From Gigaspora margarita (Eukaryota > Glomeromycota > Glomeromycetes > Diversisporales > Gigasporaceae): a DNA stretch of 64,000 nucleotides. Position numbers and translations under genes: made by a program. Numbering within the stretch: the stretch's first letter is position 1; each line of letters starts with the position of its first letter. This document shows positions 33,553 through 45,330 of this stretch, one piece after another. The notes below the pieces were generated by a model. That model worked only from the letters and a program-made list of their open reading frames with translations. It ran no database searches and was not told the DNA's origin. The stretch lies in contig WTPW01000431.1 of NCBI GenBank assembly GCA_009809945.1, forward strand, positions 182,988-246,987, written 5' to 3'.

Positions 33553-34312
33553 ATAATGACCTTTCAATAGGTAGTACATAATTACAACAGACGAGTATAA
33601 AACTAGACCAAATAAAATTTTTTTGTTTCCGGTTTCAATCCAATCTATTCACTTTTGAGATCAATAATTTTTTATTCTTGACTTTCAAGCTGAATTGTTC
33701 ATAACCACCTACTTTTTTTTTTAGCTTAGCTTTTTGGAGCTATAAAAAAGGACAAGAAAGGTATATGAGTTCAAGTAAATGTCTTTATAGAACTCAAAAA
33801 GATAAGTATCTGGTGAATTTGCCCACTTGAATTTGCGATCTAAACGAATCAACACCTATTTTTGGCCCCAGAAATGCCACTTCACGTTAAAGTAAACTTT
33901 TTAGTGAATGATTGCTATGGCCTAAAACTTGTCCATGCTACTATTTACGATTTAGTGCGTTAAAAAATGAGGAATTATTGTTATATTAGTAGTCATGAAA
34001 CCACGTTAGCTTTGAACTAAAAAAATTATTTGATATTATTTAGTAATAATCTGCATTATAATTTATTAATAGAATGATTCTCATTCGGAAACGGATCTTT
34101 AATTAAGTTAGGATTAGGGTCTATTTTAGAATTAGAAATTAGAATCTCTATTGTAAAATTGCTCAAGAAAAACTTTTTGTTGGAGCACTAAAGGTGGTTT
34201 CTTATGCAACTTTTAGAGAAACAAGTAATTTTTGACAAAATAAATCTTTGTTTTAAATTTTCCCAATCATGTTATGTTATACCAGATCTCAAAATATGAT
34301 TGGTTTATACTA
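33553..34312. other. Spacer with a dispersed-repeat fragment
   Basis: No gene. At 34155-34310 a segment containing GAAAAACTTTTTGTTGG...TTCTTATGCAACTTT is related to 26470-26600 and 37520-37680, so it is probably part of a dispersed element whose ends I cannot define. Confidence 0.5.
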
Positions 34313-34746
34313 GAGTGTCTAGAATTATGATATCGCATAATTTGATCTATACCGCAATACATTATGCATTGCACAAATTGCATATTTTGCATAATCTGTT
34401 GAAATTGCTTATATTATATATAATTAAACAACCAATCATAATTATTTAACTACTGTACTATAATCGTTATATATAAATATATATAGCTTCATATTTAGAT
34501 TTATATTTTAGTAAATTGCATATGTATGTACAAAAATTTGAATAGATATTAATATAAAAGAAAGATATCAGCTAGCAAATATTGATTTTTTCATATAGCA
34601 ATAAATCCTTATAAGCACAGTGATTTATTTTTTCATGATTATATATTTTGAAAATAAATTTTTTTGTAAAAAAAAAAAAACAAAAAAAAGATAAGATAAG
34701 ATAAAATAATAAACTATTATTGGCTACTTTGCATCCAATAATTATA

Positions 34747-35595
34747 TACAGTCTTCATCCTCTACAATTACCTCCTCTATAGTCACAACCTCTATATAAT
34801 CATACAAAATTTAACTCCCATTTTTTTATATATAAAATACCTTTATATAATCACAAATAGCTTATAATCACTATCACATTTTTTAAAATCATTTTGAAAT
34901 CTTTTATTAGTAAAAATACTCTTATATAATCACAACATTATATATAAAAGTTCAAGTTTTACTATTGCAGATTCACAAAAGTAAGCTATCTTTTTTTGGG
35001 CAAAAAGTTATACAAGAAATAAATTGATGTTTAGTGATCGCAAGTAGTTGTTACATAGTAAAGTCCAAATTTTACTATATAAATCAATTATAATTGCTTA
35101 AGTAAACTTATTTAGAAGATAATAATGCATATACTATAAAATTTTTATCAAAATTGGAGAGGTTTTTATTATTAAACTTTTAATTTTTAAGTCATCAAAT
35201 ATATTTTTTAAAAAAATACTTTTTTTTCATTGAACATAAAAATTAAATGTCAAATAATAAAACTTCTCAAAATTGCATAAAAATTTCAAAGTATATGTAT
35301 TTTGATCTTCTGAATAAGTTTACTTAAGCAATTACGATCAATTTACATAGTAGAATTTTGACTTTACTATGTAGTGACTATTATCGATCACAGGTTGCTT
35401 ATTTTTAGATAAAAAATTTTTTTGGTTTTTTTTAGTAACTATTTGTGAATATAAAATATTTACTTTTATATAATTACATTATAAATATTTTATATATTAT
35501 TGTGACTATATAGGATATATATTTATAATCACACTCATTTATAATCACATATTTTCATGATACAAACTGCATGATTATAGAGAAGGAAGACTGTA
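34747..35595. mobile_element. Tc1-like element P inside O
   Basis: Left TACAGTCTTCATCCTCTA, right ends AGAGAAGGAAGACTGTA, an inverted pair. ATATAATCAC-type repeats occur in both arms, reversed. It is interrupted by C3. Confidence 0.7.
34960..35450. mobile_element. Tc1-like MITE, family C, copy 3
   Basis: Shares the body of C2 (AGTTGTTACATAGTAAAGTC, TATAAATCAATTAT, GCTTAAGTAAACTTATTTAG) but its ends are eroded (TTCACAAAAGTAAGCTATC). Third level of nesting: O contains P contains C3. Confidence 0.7.
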
Positions 35596-36214
35596 GTATA
35601 TTATGCTAATAGTGGCAAAGTTTTTGCCATGTTTGTAAATTATTGTTAAGTAAACCTGCAAGTCAATTATTAATAACTACTATAAATTAAAAAAAAAACA
35701 TCAATCAAATTTAAAACCTGAAACACTTCATAAAAATCATGTCAAATTACTTCAAATTACTATTCCCTTATAAAGTATTAAGTAAATATAAACAAACTAA
35801 TATTGACTTAATTTCTTATGAAACAATTAAGATGTTATACAGTATTTTAATCAAATTGATGATTAATAATAATAAATAAATACATAGCAAAAAATGCATA
35901 TTTTACATGATTTGGAATATAACGCATAATTATAAGCAAAAAATTCGCATAATTTGCATAATTAGTAATTTGACGCATGCATAATTTGGCTTAAATTACC
36001 GCATAATTCTATACGCCACAAAAATTTCACGTGATTACAGAATTTTTATGCGATACTGGGAAAGATGCTTAAACTCGACCAATAGGATTCCGGGTAATTT
36101 TAAAGAAATTTATAAAGAAAGCTTAATTTAAGGTCTTCTCAATCGAAACTCAATTTTCTATTAAGCTACTCTTAATTAAATGTTAGCAAAGATTGTAGAG
36201 AAAAAAACTACGAT

Positions 36215-36370
36215 CCAAAAGGTGGTAAGATGACCAAGATTGGCTCAGTATATCGCGAGAATTGAGTAAAAAATTGTTGCGATTATTTAAAATCGCAAAA
36301 CTTTTTTAACGCATATATCGTGATACGCTAAGTCGATTTTGATAATCTTACTACCATTAGAATGGTAATT
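36215..36370. repeat. Imperfect palindrome Q
   Basis: GGTGGTAAGATGACCAAGAT pairs with ATAATCTTACTACC, and CAGTATATCGCGA with TATCGTGATACGCT. Centre at CGATTATTTAAAATCG. Probable small MITE, ends not resolved. Confidence 0.5.
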
Positions 36371-36570
36371 TCCTGCAACTTTAACTAGAAATCCAGGTAT
36401 ATTGGCATAATAAAAAAATTAGATCCGATAAAAAAATTCAAGCTTTTGTTATACATTTTTTTAGAATTTTACCTGCAATCCCGTTGGTCAATTTAAGTGC
36501 GGCGGCCACGTGACTTTTATAAAATCGTCATGTCTCAAAAAATAGGGTTTACTTTTCAACTGGAGCCCGG

Positions 36571-37391
36571 TGTTACTATCGAAATGGGAGTGCGTCAGAT
36601 TAGGGGGGGTCAGATTTAGATCAGTCGATAGTAAACAAAAGAAGGAATACATCGGTTTATAAATATAACAAGGATGGACTCAGGGAGAGACAATACGAAA
36701 GCATAATTAAATAAATAAAGTCATGATATATGATATAACTAGCATTCACTAAGGAGTCTTTATTATAAAGGAGGAATTATTAATATTCACAATGACTTAA
36801 CTCACTAATGATCTTAACTAATTGAAGATACATTAAGAGCGAATACATCGGACTTATATACATGTTCGATATACATAAATAATTAAACTATGCTATTGTC
36901 GGATCAACTTCCTTCCGATATTAATTCCTTCAACACCAATAAACTTCCCTTCGCATTACCTTCTTCTTTAAGGCATTACACCCGAAACATTACTCTCGAC
37001 ATCTGCTTTTCTAAGTATTCATCGGGCTAGCAGACTTGCGATAATATATAAAGGCTTTGATTGTTCAACGATGCTTAATATTGTCCTTGCATCGAACAAT
37101 TCATATTTACGCGTCACAGAATAATGTATGAAATTCGAAGCAATTAAACATATCTATAGAAGTACATATATGGAAATCGGAACAACTATAGATATTAATT
37201 AAATAAGGTCTATATATAGATAAACTAAATAGGAAAAGGATGAAGGATATAATTAGTAAGGTGGGACGATGTAAGGGCGATCGGAAGTATCATCAATTAA
37301 TTATTATGTAAGGGAAAATGATGATCATAAGGCCGAGGTATAATAAAGAAATGCCGTGATTTTATGGCGCAGAGTTATTATCATAGTAACA
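36571..37391. mobile_element. Solo LTR (about 821 bp)
   Basis: Starts TGTTACTATC and ends GATAGTAACA-like CATAGTAACA, so TG...CA termini with a 9-bp inverted repeat TGTTACTAT/ATAGTAACA. A 4-bp direct duplication CCGG flanks it (36567-36570 and 37392-37395). Inside are a TATA-like ATATATAAAGG (37049) and an AATAAA (37344), as in an LTR promoter and poly-A region. No internal gag-pol is attached on either side, so it is a solo LTR. Composition is more GC-rich than the surroundings. Confidence 0.7.
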
Positions 37392-37395
37392 CCGG

Positions 37396-38857
37396 AAGCA
37401 CGTGGGGCGTTGTGCAGATTTGCTAGGAAAAAAATTCTGTGCCAGGTTCGTAGCGCAACAAAAATCTTTAAAGCTCGGTTATATTAGGGTTAGGGTGTCA
37501 GATAGAGTTTATATGGTAAAACTGGCCAACGAAACTTTTTGTTAGGCGGGTTCTTATGCAAAATTTCAAGAAATAAGCGATTTTTAACAAAAAGAACGTT
37601 TGTTTTGAAATTTTCTGATCGTATTACGTTACACCTGATTTTTTAAATCTGATTTGTGGATTAGGAATCAACGCGGCATAACCGGCATAATTTGGCACAT
37701 GCGTACAACGGTCATCAGCCTAAAATAGGTTTCCCGGTTGAAAAAGTAAAAAGGTGGCAAAAGTCTCTTCGCGCCCTTAATGGAGAAACGGGGTATTAAT
37801 GTGATGAAGGAAAATTATGATCGATATATATAATTAACGGGTAATCATAAATAATTAGGTTGCATGTAATTATATGTAATTAATAATTAATATGATGTAT
37901 CGCGAATAAGACTTTTAATAAGTCATAAGATAGATAAAGTATATAATAAAGGCTTCTCGCCCTTGAAGGAAGACTCCTCGGTAATTCTAAACAACTCGTT
38001 GGCCAAATACTCCACACATTCCCTATATAACATAAAATAAACTTACCGTGATCTACTACTTAAGTGGCATAAGTGGTACGATTGTTCGTTGTAATTTATT
38101 GTTCACGTGACTGTACCGTTACGCTGTCCCGATCGATTTCTCGACGTATTGAGGACTACCGTGGTTGTTTTTGTCAAACTCTCCCAACATACCGTGGATA
38201 GTTGTGGTTGATTATTGTCCGGTTTTGGTTCCAATTGATGAATCCCAAACCATGGTTTTAAGGGTTTTAAGCATAATTGTTAGTACATTGGTATTACAAG
38301 ACCATTCGAATATCTCAAGTATAAGAAGACATACCTACAACCAAACTAACCACTCGTCCAAATTTAACCGCTTCTTTTCGACTAAGCCCGATCATAGGTT
38401 ACAGATTGCTTGTTTTTTTGTGGAGCGACTGATTCGTTGCTAGCCGGTGTCAATAAGCTTCTTATTTACATATTTATGCATTGCATTTACGGTAGTTAAA
38501 TTTAATAGACAAAGACAATCAACAAGCATTTAGTATTTATATTTAAATTATTTAGTTGATTACAACGCAACACATCCTTCATTCAGAAATTCCGCAGATG
38601 GATTTTGAGTGTTGTAAAGTTTTTTTAAGACAACTGAAAACCTGGGAATCTTTCCCATTGATGATTTTCATCACCCCATTCCTTTTCAACGACAAATTGA
38701 AGATTATTATATATCTCTTATTATACATTTGGGCAGCGGCAGTTGGGTTGCATCCCATTTACCCAATGTGCCATGTGGATAATTCCATGACCACTCTGCC
38801 CAACTAGTTTAACATTCCTGAAACAGTGTTATAAAACCCATTCTAATGAGTTACTAA
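37396..38857. other. Gene-free stretch of more mixed composition
   Basis: Less A/T-rich than the rest of the window. Contains a dispersed-repeat fragment (37520-37680) and a TATA-like ATATAATAAAGGC (37940), and may hold another decayed LTR. Open frames near 38165 and 38556 lack ATG starts and known motifs, so I do not call genes. Confidence 0.4.
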
Positions 38858-39019
38858 GGGAAGAGCCGTTTATTACGTAATTTATTTTTATTATAAGGTC
38901 ATACCCCCTCACCCGTGATCGAATTAGCAGCCAATAATATATATATATATAATATATAGACGTGATAGACTACTAACCCCCCTCCCCCTCTTGAAATTAC
39001 GTAATAAACGGCACTTCCC
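38858..39019. mobile_element. Harbinger-like MITE, 162 bp
   Basis: TIRs GGGAAGAGCCGTTTATTACG and, inverted, GGGAAGTGCCGTTTATTACG, continuing into TAATTT. The 3-bp TSD TAA lies on both sides (38855-38857 and 39020-39022). TAA targets and G-rich ends fit PIF/Harbinger. An AT dinucleotide run lies in the middle. Confidence 0.8.
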
Positions 39020-39339
39020 TAACGTCTAGGGTGCTAAGTTGAGAGCTTCGAATAAATCATCGATATCATTATTTCCACTTGTTTAAATTTGAAAATTCTT
39101 GTTGAAATGACGGGAACAGCAGAACTTATAACATTGATTTTGAGACGAAATCGTTGCATGTATTGATTTCCTCTAAGGTTACTGTTCAAAGAGGAAGAAT
39201 TGATTGATCCAGAATTGAAGGGTTGATAATAATATCGAAAATACTATAGACGATTGAAAAATGACTACAAATAACTGGATCTGCACACAAGATTATGCAA
39301 TTAGCTTTGATCTTTACAGATTCGTCACATAATATTAGT

Positions 39340-39690
39340 TAACAAATAAAATTTCAATTCCTCATATCTTTTCATCATGAAGTAGCATTCTCCACGATTT
39401 TATAGTGCTATTGCATTATTTGGATCAAGTTTCAGCACTTCGTTGAAATCTTCAACCGACTCCTCATATATTTTCATCTTGAAGTAGCATCCACCGCGAC
39501 TTTATAGGGCTATTGCATTGTTTTATCAATTTCCAGTAATTTTTGACAAATCCAACTATAACGATGTGCAATATGTCAATGTTCGAACCAACTCATCGAA
39601 ATAATTAAAGACACGATCTTGGTTCACTAATGTAATAAGAATATGTTGAGGATTCGCATTAATGATCTGAGAGAACATCAATAAAAAAAC
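39340..39690 (-). pseudogene. TPR-repeat protein fragment
   Basis: On the minus strand two 102-bp repeats read CYFKMKIYEESVEDFNEVLK, LDPNNAIAL and then RGECYFMMKRYEELKF, a classical tetratricopeptide pattern (Y..M..YEES..DFN..L..DPNNAIAL). Upstream in the same direction comes IINANPQHILITLVNQDR and NYFDELVRTLTY, a plausible N-terminal part. Each repeat has a stop TAA directly after NNAIAL, at the same position. TPR arrays mediate protein binding and in Rhizophagus often accompany kinases, but no kinase is visible here. Confidence 0.65.
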
Positions 39691-39833
39691 GGTGAATTTA
39701 ACTTTATTCGAAAAAAATCACAAATCGAGTAGAAATAACTTTCAAACATCTGTATTTTCATTTTATTAAAATTTATGATAATTTGTACCTGACTTTATTG
39801 GAAAAGTTATTTATAGCCTGGCTTTGATTTACC

Positions 39834-40000
39834 TTTGTACATTCAAGGATGGAATAATATAAATTGTAATAACGATGTCAAATGTGAAAAATTTTTTTTT
39901 CAATTTCCATTCGTCCTCTTGTACATTCAAGGATAGAATATTATAAATTATAATAACGACCATAAATATGAAAAATTTTTTCTCAATTTTTAACCTATGA
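39834..40000. repeat. Two-copy tandem repeat, about 84 bp
   Basis: TTGTACATTCAAGGATGGAA (39834) and TTGTACATTCAAGGATAGAA (39919) each start a unit that continues TAATATAAATT.TAATAACGA and ends TGAAAAATTTTTT..TCAATTT. Confidence 0.85.
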
Positions 40001-40178
40001 CAAATAAAATTTTTCCTCTGTATATACAATTGAAGAATTAAAAACTAAAAGACAAAATCTCTGATTAAAAAGAAAATAAAGTAATTCATAACTCGACATG
40101 GATTTGCGCTATATATATAAAAAGGAAAGATAAAGCCTTTCAATACGCGAAAGACCAAGTGAGAAGAAAAACCTTAAA

Positions 40179-40545
40179 TCAAAGAGCCGGTAGAGTACCA
40201 GTTGGAGGTAATAACGATTGTTGAAGAGACTCAATGATAGAATTCTCTCTTTTAAGAGAATTTATTTCTAAGGATAGAAGAAGATATTCTCGTTCAAGAG
40301 AAGCTGCCTTTCTTTTAAGGTCATCAACTACTTTGCGGTTCATATAAGTTCGATTTTTGTAATTCTTGCAATAATTCTTTCGAAATGGTTTTGGTGACAT
40401 ATTAGACTTGGCTGATGAGAAAATGCTTTCTCCGTTTCCACGAATATAAAAGTTCGGTTTACCTTTTGGCTTTATGCTAAGGTTTGGGGTTAGGGTTCGT
40501 GGATATAGACTTAAATAACCATTTGCACAAGTACAATATTTGTTA
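40179..40545 (-). CDS. Short bZIP-like / coiled-coil ORF, uncertain
   Basis: Minus-strand open frame of about 120 codons. The first ATG (40400) gives 73 aa, but the frame stays open upstream to about 40545 (HNKYCTCANGYLSLYPR, SIKPKGKPNFYIRGNG, ESIFSSAKSN). After the Met: KNYKNRTYMNRKVVDDLKR (basic, Asn/Arg-rich), then KAASLEREYLLLSLEINSLK and RENSIIESLQQ with leucines and hydrophobics at about seven-residue spacing, like a basic leucine zipper. Residual doubts: no ATG for the longer frame, so an upstream exon would be needed, and a zipper this short is unusual. If real it would be a nuclear DNA-binding protein, but this is an inference from pattern alone. Confidence 0.35.
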
Positions 40546-40931
40546 TGGCATTATAAGATATCTTACGACTTTAATTCTATAGTAAATATATTATAATTAA
40601 CTTATATGTTAATGATCGACAAATGGATTCTATATAAATAAATTAATTAAATTGAATTGTTATGGCGGAATTTCGAGATAGAACGTCTATGTTACACAGA
40701 CGTCCAATTGATAAAAATTTTTTATACATTTTACAATACTTTCTTCGGAAGCTCGGGTAACCTAACTCCATGTAGCTAATTTTTGTTATTTTAGGCTATA
40801 GATGCAAAGAAACTTTAAAATGTATTTGTATGTATATATGTTGTATGTACTGAATTTAAGTATATTCGGAATTAAAATATAAATCCCCATTTTGGGGTGA
40901 TTTATCATGTACACCCTAACCCTAGCCCTAA

Positions 40932-41130
40932 TTTAACTAGGAAATTCCAAATACACTTAAATTCCATTCCGCCCACGACATGTATATTAACATCGAAAGG
41001 TTCTTTTCTAACCCTAATTTAACTAGGAAATTCCAAATCCACTTAAATTCCATTCACACAGTATCAGGTCTACGATTTTGTGAATTGCATGATAATCGTC
41101 AATATATACCAACATCGAAAGGTTCTTTTA
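40932..41130. repeat. Direct duplication with CTAATTTAACTAGG
   Basis: CTAATTTAACTAGGAAATTC at 40932 and 41014, followed in both by CAAAT.CACTTAAATTCCATTC. Both copies end near an ACATCGAAAGGTTCTTTT (40991 and 41112). The second copy has about 35 extra bases inside. Confidence 0.8.
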
Positions 41131-42688
41131 ATGGGGTGGAATAAGAAATTGTACAAAAGATTTAAGTTCTAAATTCGATATATATAATTTTGTATGAGAC
41201 TATAACGATTTTGTTAATGTGATAATAGATTATTTAAAAATTATCTAAATTAATAAAGACTTGTTTAATTGTAAAACATCTGACGACATTTATTTCGAAC
41301 TTTAAATATAAGTTTTAATTAAATTTTTTAAAAATTTTTTAACTTTCGCTTCAATTCATTAAATTTTATCTTTTAAAATTCAAGATTTGATTGGCTGATC
41401 AACATGTGACCCATTTTCCGGCTTTACTTATTTGTGCTGGTAATACAAACTAATCAGCCAATAAAATCTCTAAATTATACACGTGAGTATACTGATCCAT
41501 ATATTTGACTAACATACTCAGAGACCGTCAGTAATTTGATGTTCCTCAAACTCATGCAATTATTTGGCAATTCTATTATTTTTTTACAAGATTAACATGA
41601 ACAAATTTCATATGAACAAAAGATAACTTGAAAAATAAATGGGATTATTCTTTTAATTAATATTAAAGAAGTAAGTTTTGTATTATTGCAAAGTCTTATT
41701 TTAAATGTATTTTTATTTTATATTAATTTCACTGTCTTTAACTTTTTAGGGTTAAAATATTATAAAATAATATTTTTAATACTATGAAGCTTGATAATGT
41801 TAGCTTTTCTGAAGTTTTTTGATATTTTATTTTAAAATATTATCTATTTGTTGCCAACTAGAGTTTTATTTACTGTTTATTAATTCTAAGATTTTGGGAA
41901 AGAGAAATATTTTTGTTATTGTCTACCTAGTCTCCTAGTTAAAAAATCTTTTTTTGGTCATTGGACTTCTCTAATAGCTTGTTCTTAACTATTTTGAATA
42001 CTATAAAAAGATTGTTAATTGTTGGTTGTTGCTATTGTAAGTTGAGGTTAAAAATAAAATTAATAAGGTTTTTACTGCATTAGAAGCAAAGTAATAAAAA
42101 ATAACTGCATATACTGGTATGTGTTTACAAAAAAGATGTCAAGAATAAAATTTATAACAAGTACATATAAATTATCACTTTTATTGGGCTAATCAGACTT
42201 ATTTGGTGATGTTTTGCAAATCATATGTAAAAATTTTTTATGAATTTTGTACAACTAATATGATTAATAATATTTGTTAGGGCTGGTCTGTTGTAATATT
42301 TCTAAATAATAGATTAAGATCTTCTTTTTAAACTAGCAAAAAGTATTATCTTTTCTAACCAATCAAGATAGTTGGAAAAGAGTTGGGATAGAAAATGAGA
42401 TAGAGTTTATTTAAATTTAGAATATTAGAAGCTAAACCAATATAGTATTGTTATTTTATTACTTCTATATTTTTTAAATATTTATATCTTGTAGCTGCTA
42501 ATAAAGAAATTTGCTAACTTTGCTCTATTTTTGAAACAATAAACAAAATGCTGTCTATTTTATAAAAATTTGCTAACACAAAACTTGAACTTTATAATTT
42601 CTAAACTTGTTTTTCAAATTATACTTTCTTCAAGAAATTCAGTAGCAAAAGAATGGTTCACAAACCAATTCTTTGGAAATTGTTGATA
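41131..42688. other. AT-rich gene-free stretch
   Basis: Only a small inverted pair GATTGGCTGAT / ATCAGCCAAT (41389 and 41451) stands out. No gene seen. Confidence 0.5.
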
Positions 42689-43796
42689 ATAACTATATGT
42701 TTCTAAAAAATAAGCTACTTTTTTTGGACAATTTGAAATACAAAAAATCTGGGAGTAGCTTATTTTTTAGATATAACCAATTTTTGGTCAATTGCAAATA
42801 GTTATTACATAGTAAAGTCTAAATTTTACTATATAAGTCAATTATTAGCACTTAAATAAAATTGTTTGGAAAACTAAAATACATATATATTAATTACTGA
42901 TCCAGATAAGATTGGCACTATTTTTATATTAGAATTTGGGGCAAAATTACTATGATTTTCATTATATGGTGGAATCTGATATCCTTTGAATTAAAAATAT
43001 TTTTTATTAAGTTAATAGCTCATGTCGATTAATTGAAAGTTGTAGAGCTCACTGAGACGCATCTAATGGTGGTTAGATCATTCAAATCGGCCTAGTGTAC
43101 ACTGAGATATCGCTAAAAAACGATTGGTCAACTATATAAAATTCTATGTAAACAAAGTTTGTTTATATAGAATTTTATATAGTCAGCCAATCGTTTTTTA
43201 GCGATATCTCAGTGTATACTGGGCCGATTTGAATGATCTAACCACTATTAGATGTGCCTCAGTGAGCTCTACAACTTTCAATTAATCGACATGAGCTGTT
43301 AACATAATAAAAAAAATATTTTTTATTCAAAGGATTTCAGATTCTACTATATAATAAAAGTTTATATTGTACTTATCCCAAAATTTACTATTGTCCCAAT
43401 ATAGTAATAGTGCCAATCTTATCCAGATCATCAATTAAAGGTTTTATCAAAATAAAAGCACATTTTATTATTTGACTTTTAATTTTTAAGTTCAACATAT
43501 ATAATTTGTTACTAAAATTTTAATTTTTATTGAATATAAAAATTAAAATCCAATTAATAAAAAGTTCTCTATTTTGTTAAAAATTTTAGAGTATGTGTAT
43601 TTTGGTCTCTGAATAAGATTACTTAAGTGACTTTAATTGATTTGCAGTAAAGTTTGAAATTTGCTATATAGCAACTATTATTAATTATAGAGTATATTAT
43701 AGCTGATTTTTGGAACAAAAACATTTTTAAGTTTTTTGGCAAAAGAAGGAAGGGTAGCTTATTTTGAAGTTAGCTTATTTTTGGCAATATACAGTA
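42689..43796. mobile_element. Tc1-like MITE, family C, copy 4 (interrupted)
   Basis: Left TATGTTTCTAAAAAATAAGC, right GCTTATTTTTGGCAATATAC. Body as in C2, about 567 bp after subtracting D2. Confidence 0.8.
42894..43434. mobile_element. TTAA-flanked palindromic element D, copy 2
   Basis: TTAA on both sides (42890-42893 and 43435-43438). Same sequence as D1 but in the opposite orientation: the TTACTGATCC end with GAATTTGGGGCAAAATTAC is on the left here and on the right in D1. Inserted in the same host family as D1 but about 80 bp away in host coordinates. Confidence 0.8.
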
Positions 43797-44310
43797 TCTG
43801 AACATTCTTGTAACAGATTTGAAGTAAAAAAAAAAAAAACAAAAAAATTTTTACAAAGTTTTTTATTTTGAATATTATTCTCCAAATATTAAACAAATAC
43901 AAATAAGTTGTTATTTGATTCTAAATAGATATTTAGTAGTATTAATATTAGTAGTGTATATATTATTGCTAAAATCTAATATAATTTAATGGTTAAGCAA
44001 TATTTACAATAACAAGTAATAATAAAAATAAAAAATTTTATATAAAGTAATAAATTTGCAAATAATATTGTAATTTATTTTTACAAGTAGTATCAAATTA
44101 ATTGATAATTGTTTAATGTATATAAACAATATATATTTATTATTTATATATTTATAACAAAATAGAAATAGTATAACAATAATAAATCAGCATTTTTGAG
44201 TCCTCCTGAAAATGCAAATCAGAAATTGCTGGTTTGATTTTTAGTAGCAGCAAAAACGTAATTCTATATTGCAGGTTCTACTATATTGGGAAGTAAAATA
44301 CTATGGAAGA

Positions 44311-45030
44311 CAGGGCCGGTGATTTTCTGTGGTGACAAATTGCCAATTCCGTCCGTGACGAAATCAAATTCTGCAAAAATTCCGTGCATAATAAATTGCT
44401 TTTTCTGCAGCATTTCCATGATCAATTTTTAAAATTCTGCGTAATTTATATTAAAAATATATACATTCTGCAATAAAATTTTTTTTTTTGTAAGCAAAAC
44501 TTCGTCTAAGAAATCACCTTTTATGCATTAACAAAAAAATTCCTTGCAAAATTTTAGTATAATGTCACCCACTGACCCTAACCCCAACTTGTCACATTTT
44601 ATTTAGAAGGTGACATATAAATTGGCACGAATCATCCCAGCCAAGGGTAATTAGTAAATGCAAAGGAAATCTGATTTGTAAATAAACTAAGTGCATGAGA
44701 TAAAAATTTAGGGTTAAGGCCTTAATGTTAGAGGCTATAGGGTTAGAATGATGCTTAATACAAGTAAAATTTCGATTTAAACATTAGTTTTTGCCTATTT
44801 CACTTATTTCCGCTTTTTCTTTTATGCGTGTTCGAATTCTTCGTCAGGCTGATCTGGAATAGTCAAAATTTGCACTTCTCCGATTTGTTATTTCCTCTCC
44901 AGGAGTTTGTATTACCCGCGCTGACTGCATTCCGTGAGAATTCTGCGCTATCTGTACCACATTCCGTGTTTACAACCTGATTCTGTGATTTCTGCGGCAT
45001 TCCGTGAAATGCAGAAGATCACTGGCCCTG
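44311..45030. mobile_element. hAT-like element T, 720 bp
   Basis: TIRs CAGGGCCGGTGATTTTCTG and, inverted, CAGGGCCAGTGATCTTCTG (17 of 19 identical). Perfect 8-bp TSD ATGGAAGA (44303-44310 and 45031-45038). The subterminal parts carry repeats of ATTCCGTG / CACGGAAT and TTCTGC. No transposase ORF, so non-autonomous. Confidence 0.9.
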
Positions 45031-45184
45031 ATGGAAGATAGAGACCTAGGATGTCAATTGATGGACCTTTGTGCAGCAATACTACAATTAGTCAGAATCA
45101 AAACCCTAGGTTGTCCTTGAGTCAGAACACCAATTTGAATAACCAAAGTCATAAGACATATTGAGAGGTCAAAGTTTGAAAGGA

Positions 45185-45330
45185 TCTTATAGTAGCGTAT
45201 TTGGACTCTGATCTATACCAACAGGTTTATGACCAGTTGGGTCAGCAGGGCTTGCTAAGAGGAATAAAGCTTAGTACAACAACTCTACATGGGTACTAGA
45301 GAAATTGTCAGGTAGTTGCATAGTTAGAAT
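45185..45330 (+). pseudogene. Retroelement-like coding fragment
   Basis: One frame reads AYLDSDLYQQVYDQLGQQGL, then LRGIKLSTTTLHGY, stop, RNCQVVA. The composition and the QQVYDQLGQQGLL phrase resemble a structural protein of a multicopy Rhizophagus retroelement as I remember it, but I cannot name the family. The flanking DNA continues the same repeat across element T (44260-44310 joins 45039 onward). It has a stop and no start. Confidence 0.3.

Larger units (their letters stand above)
34313..36019. mobile_element. TIR element O, host of nested P and C3
   Basis: Left GTGTCTAGAATTATGATATC and right GCGGTAATTTAAGCC..-type text read inverted (GCATAATTCTATACGCC on this strand). Subterminal regions are rich in GCATAATTTGCAT-like repeats on both sides (34330-34420 and 35880-36010). 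TSD not identifiable. Confidence 0.55.

Noticed and set aside
38165-38807. Two plus-strand ORFs of 92 and 83 codons
   Set aside because: Both begin at TTG rather than ATG, have no recognised motif, and lie in a region between a solo LTR and a MITE.
40662-40760. Small ATG-led ORF MAEFRDRTSMLHRRPIDKNF... (32 codons)
   Set aside because: A 38-nt intron-like gap follows, but splicing it leads at once to another stop. Too short to support, though the composition is protein-like.
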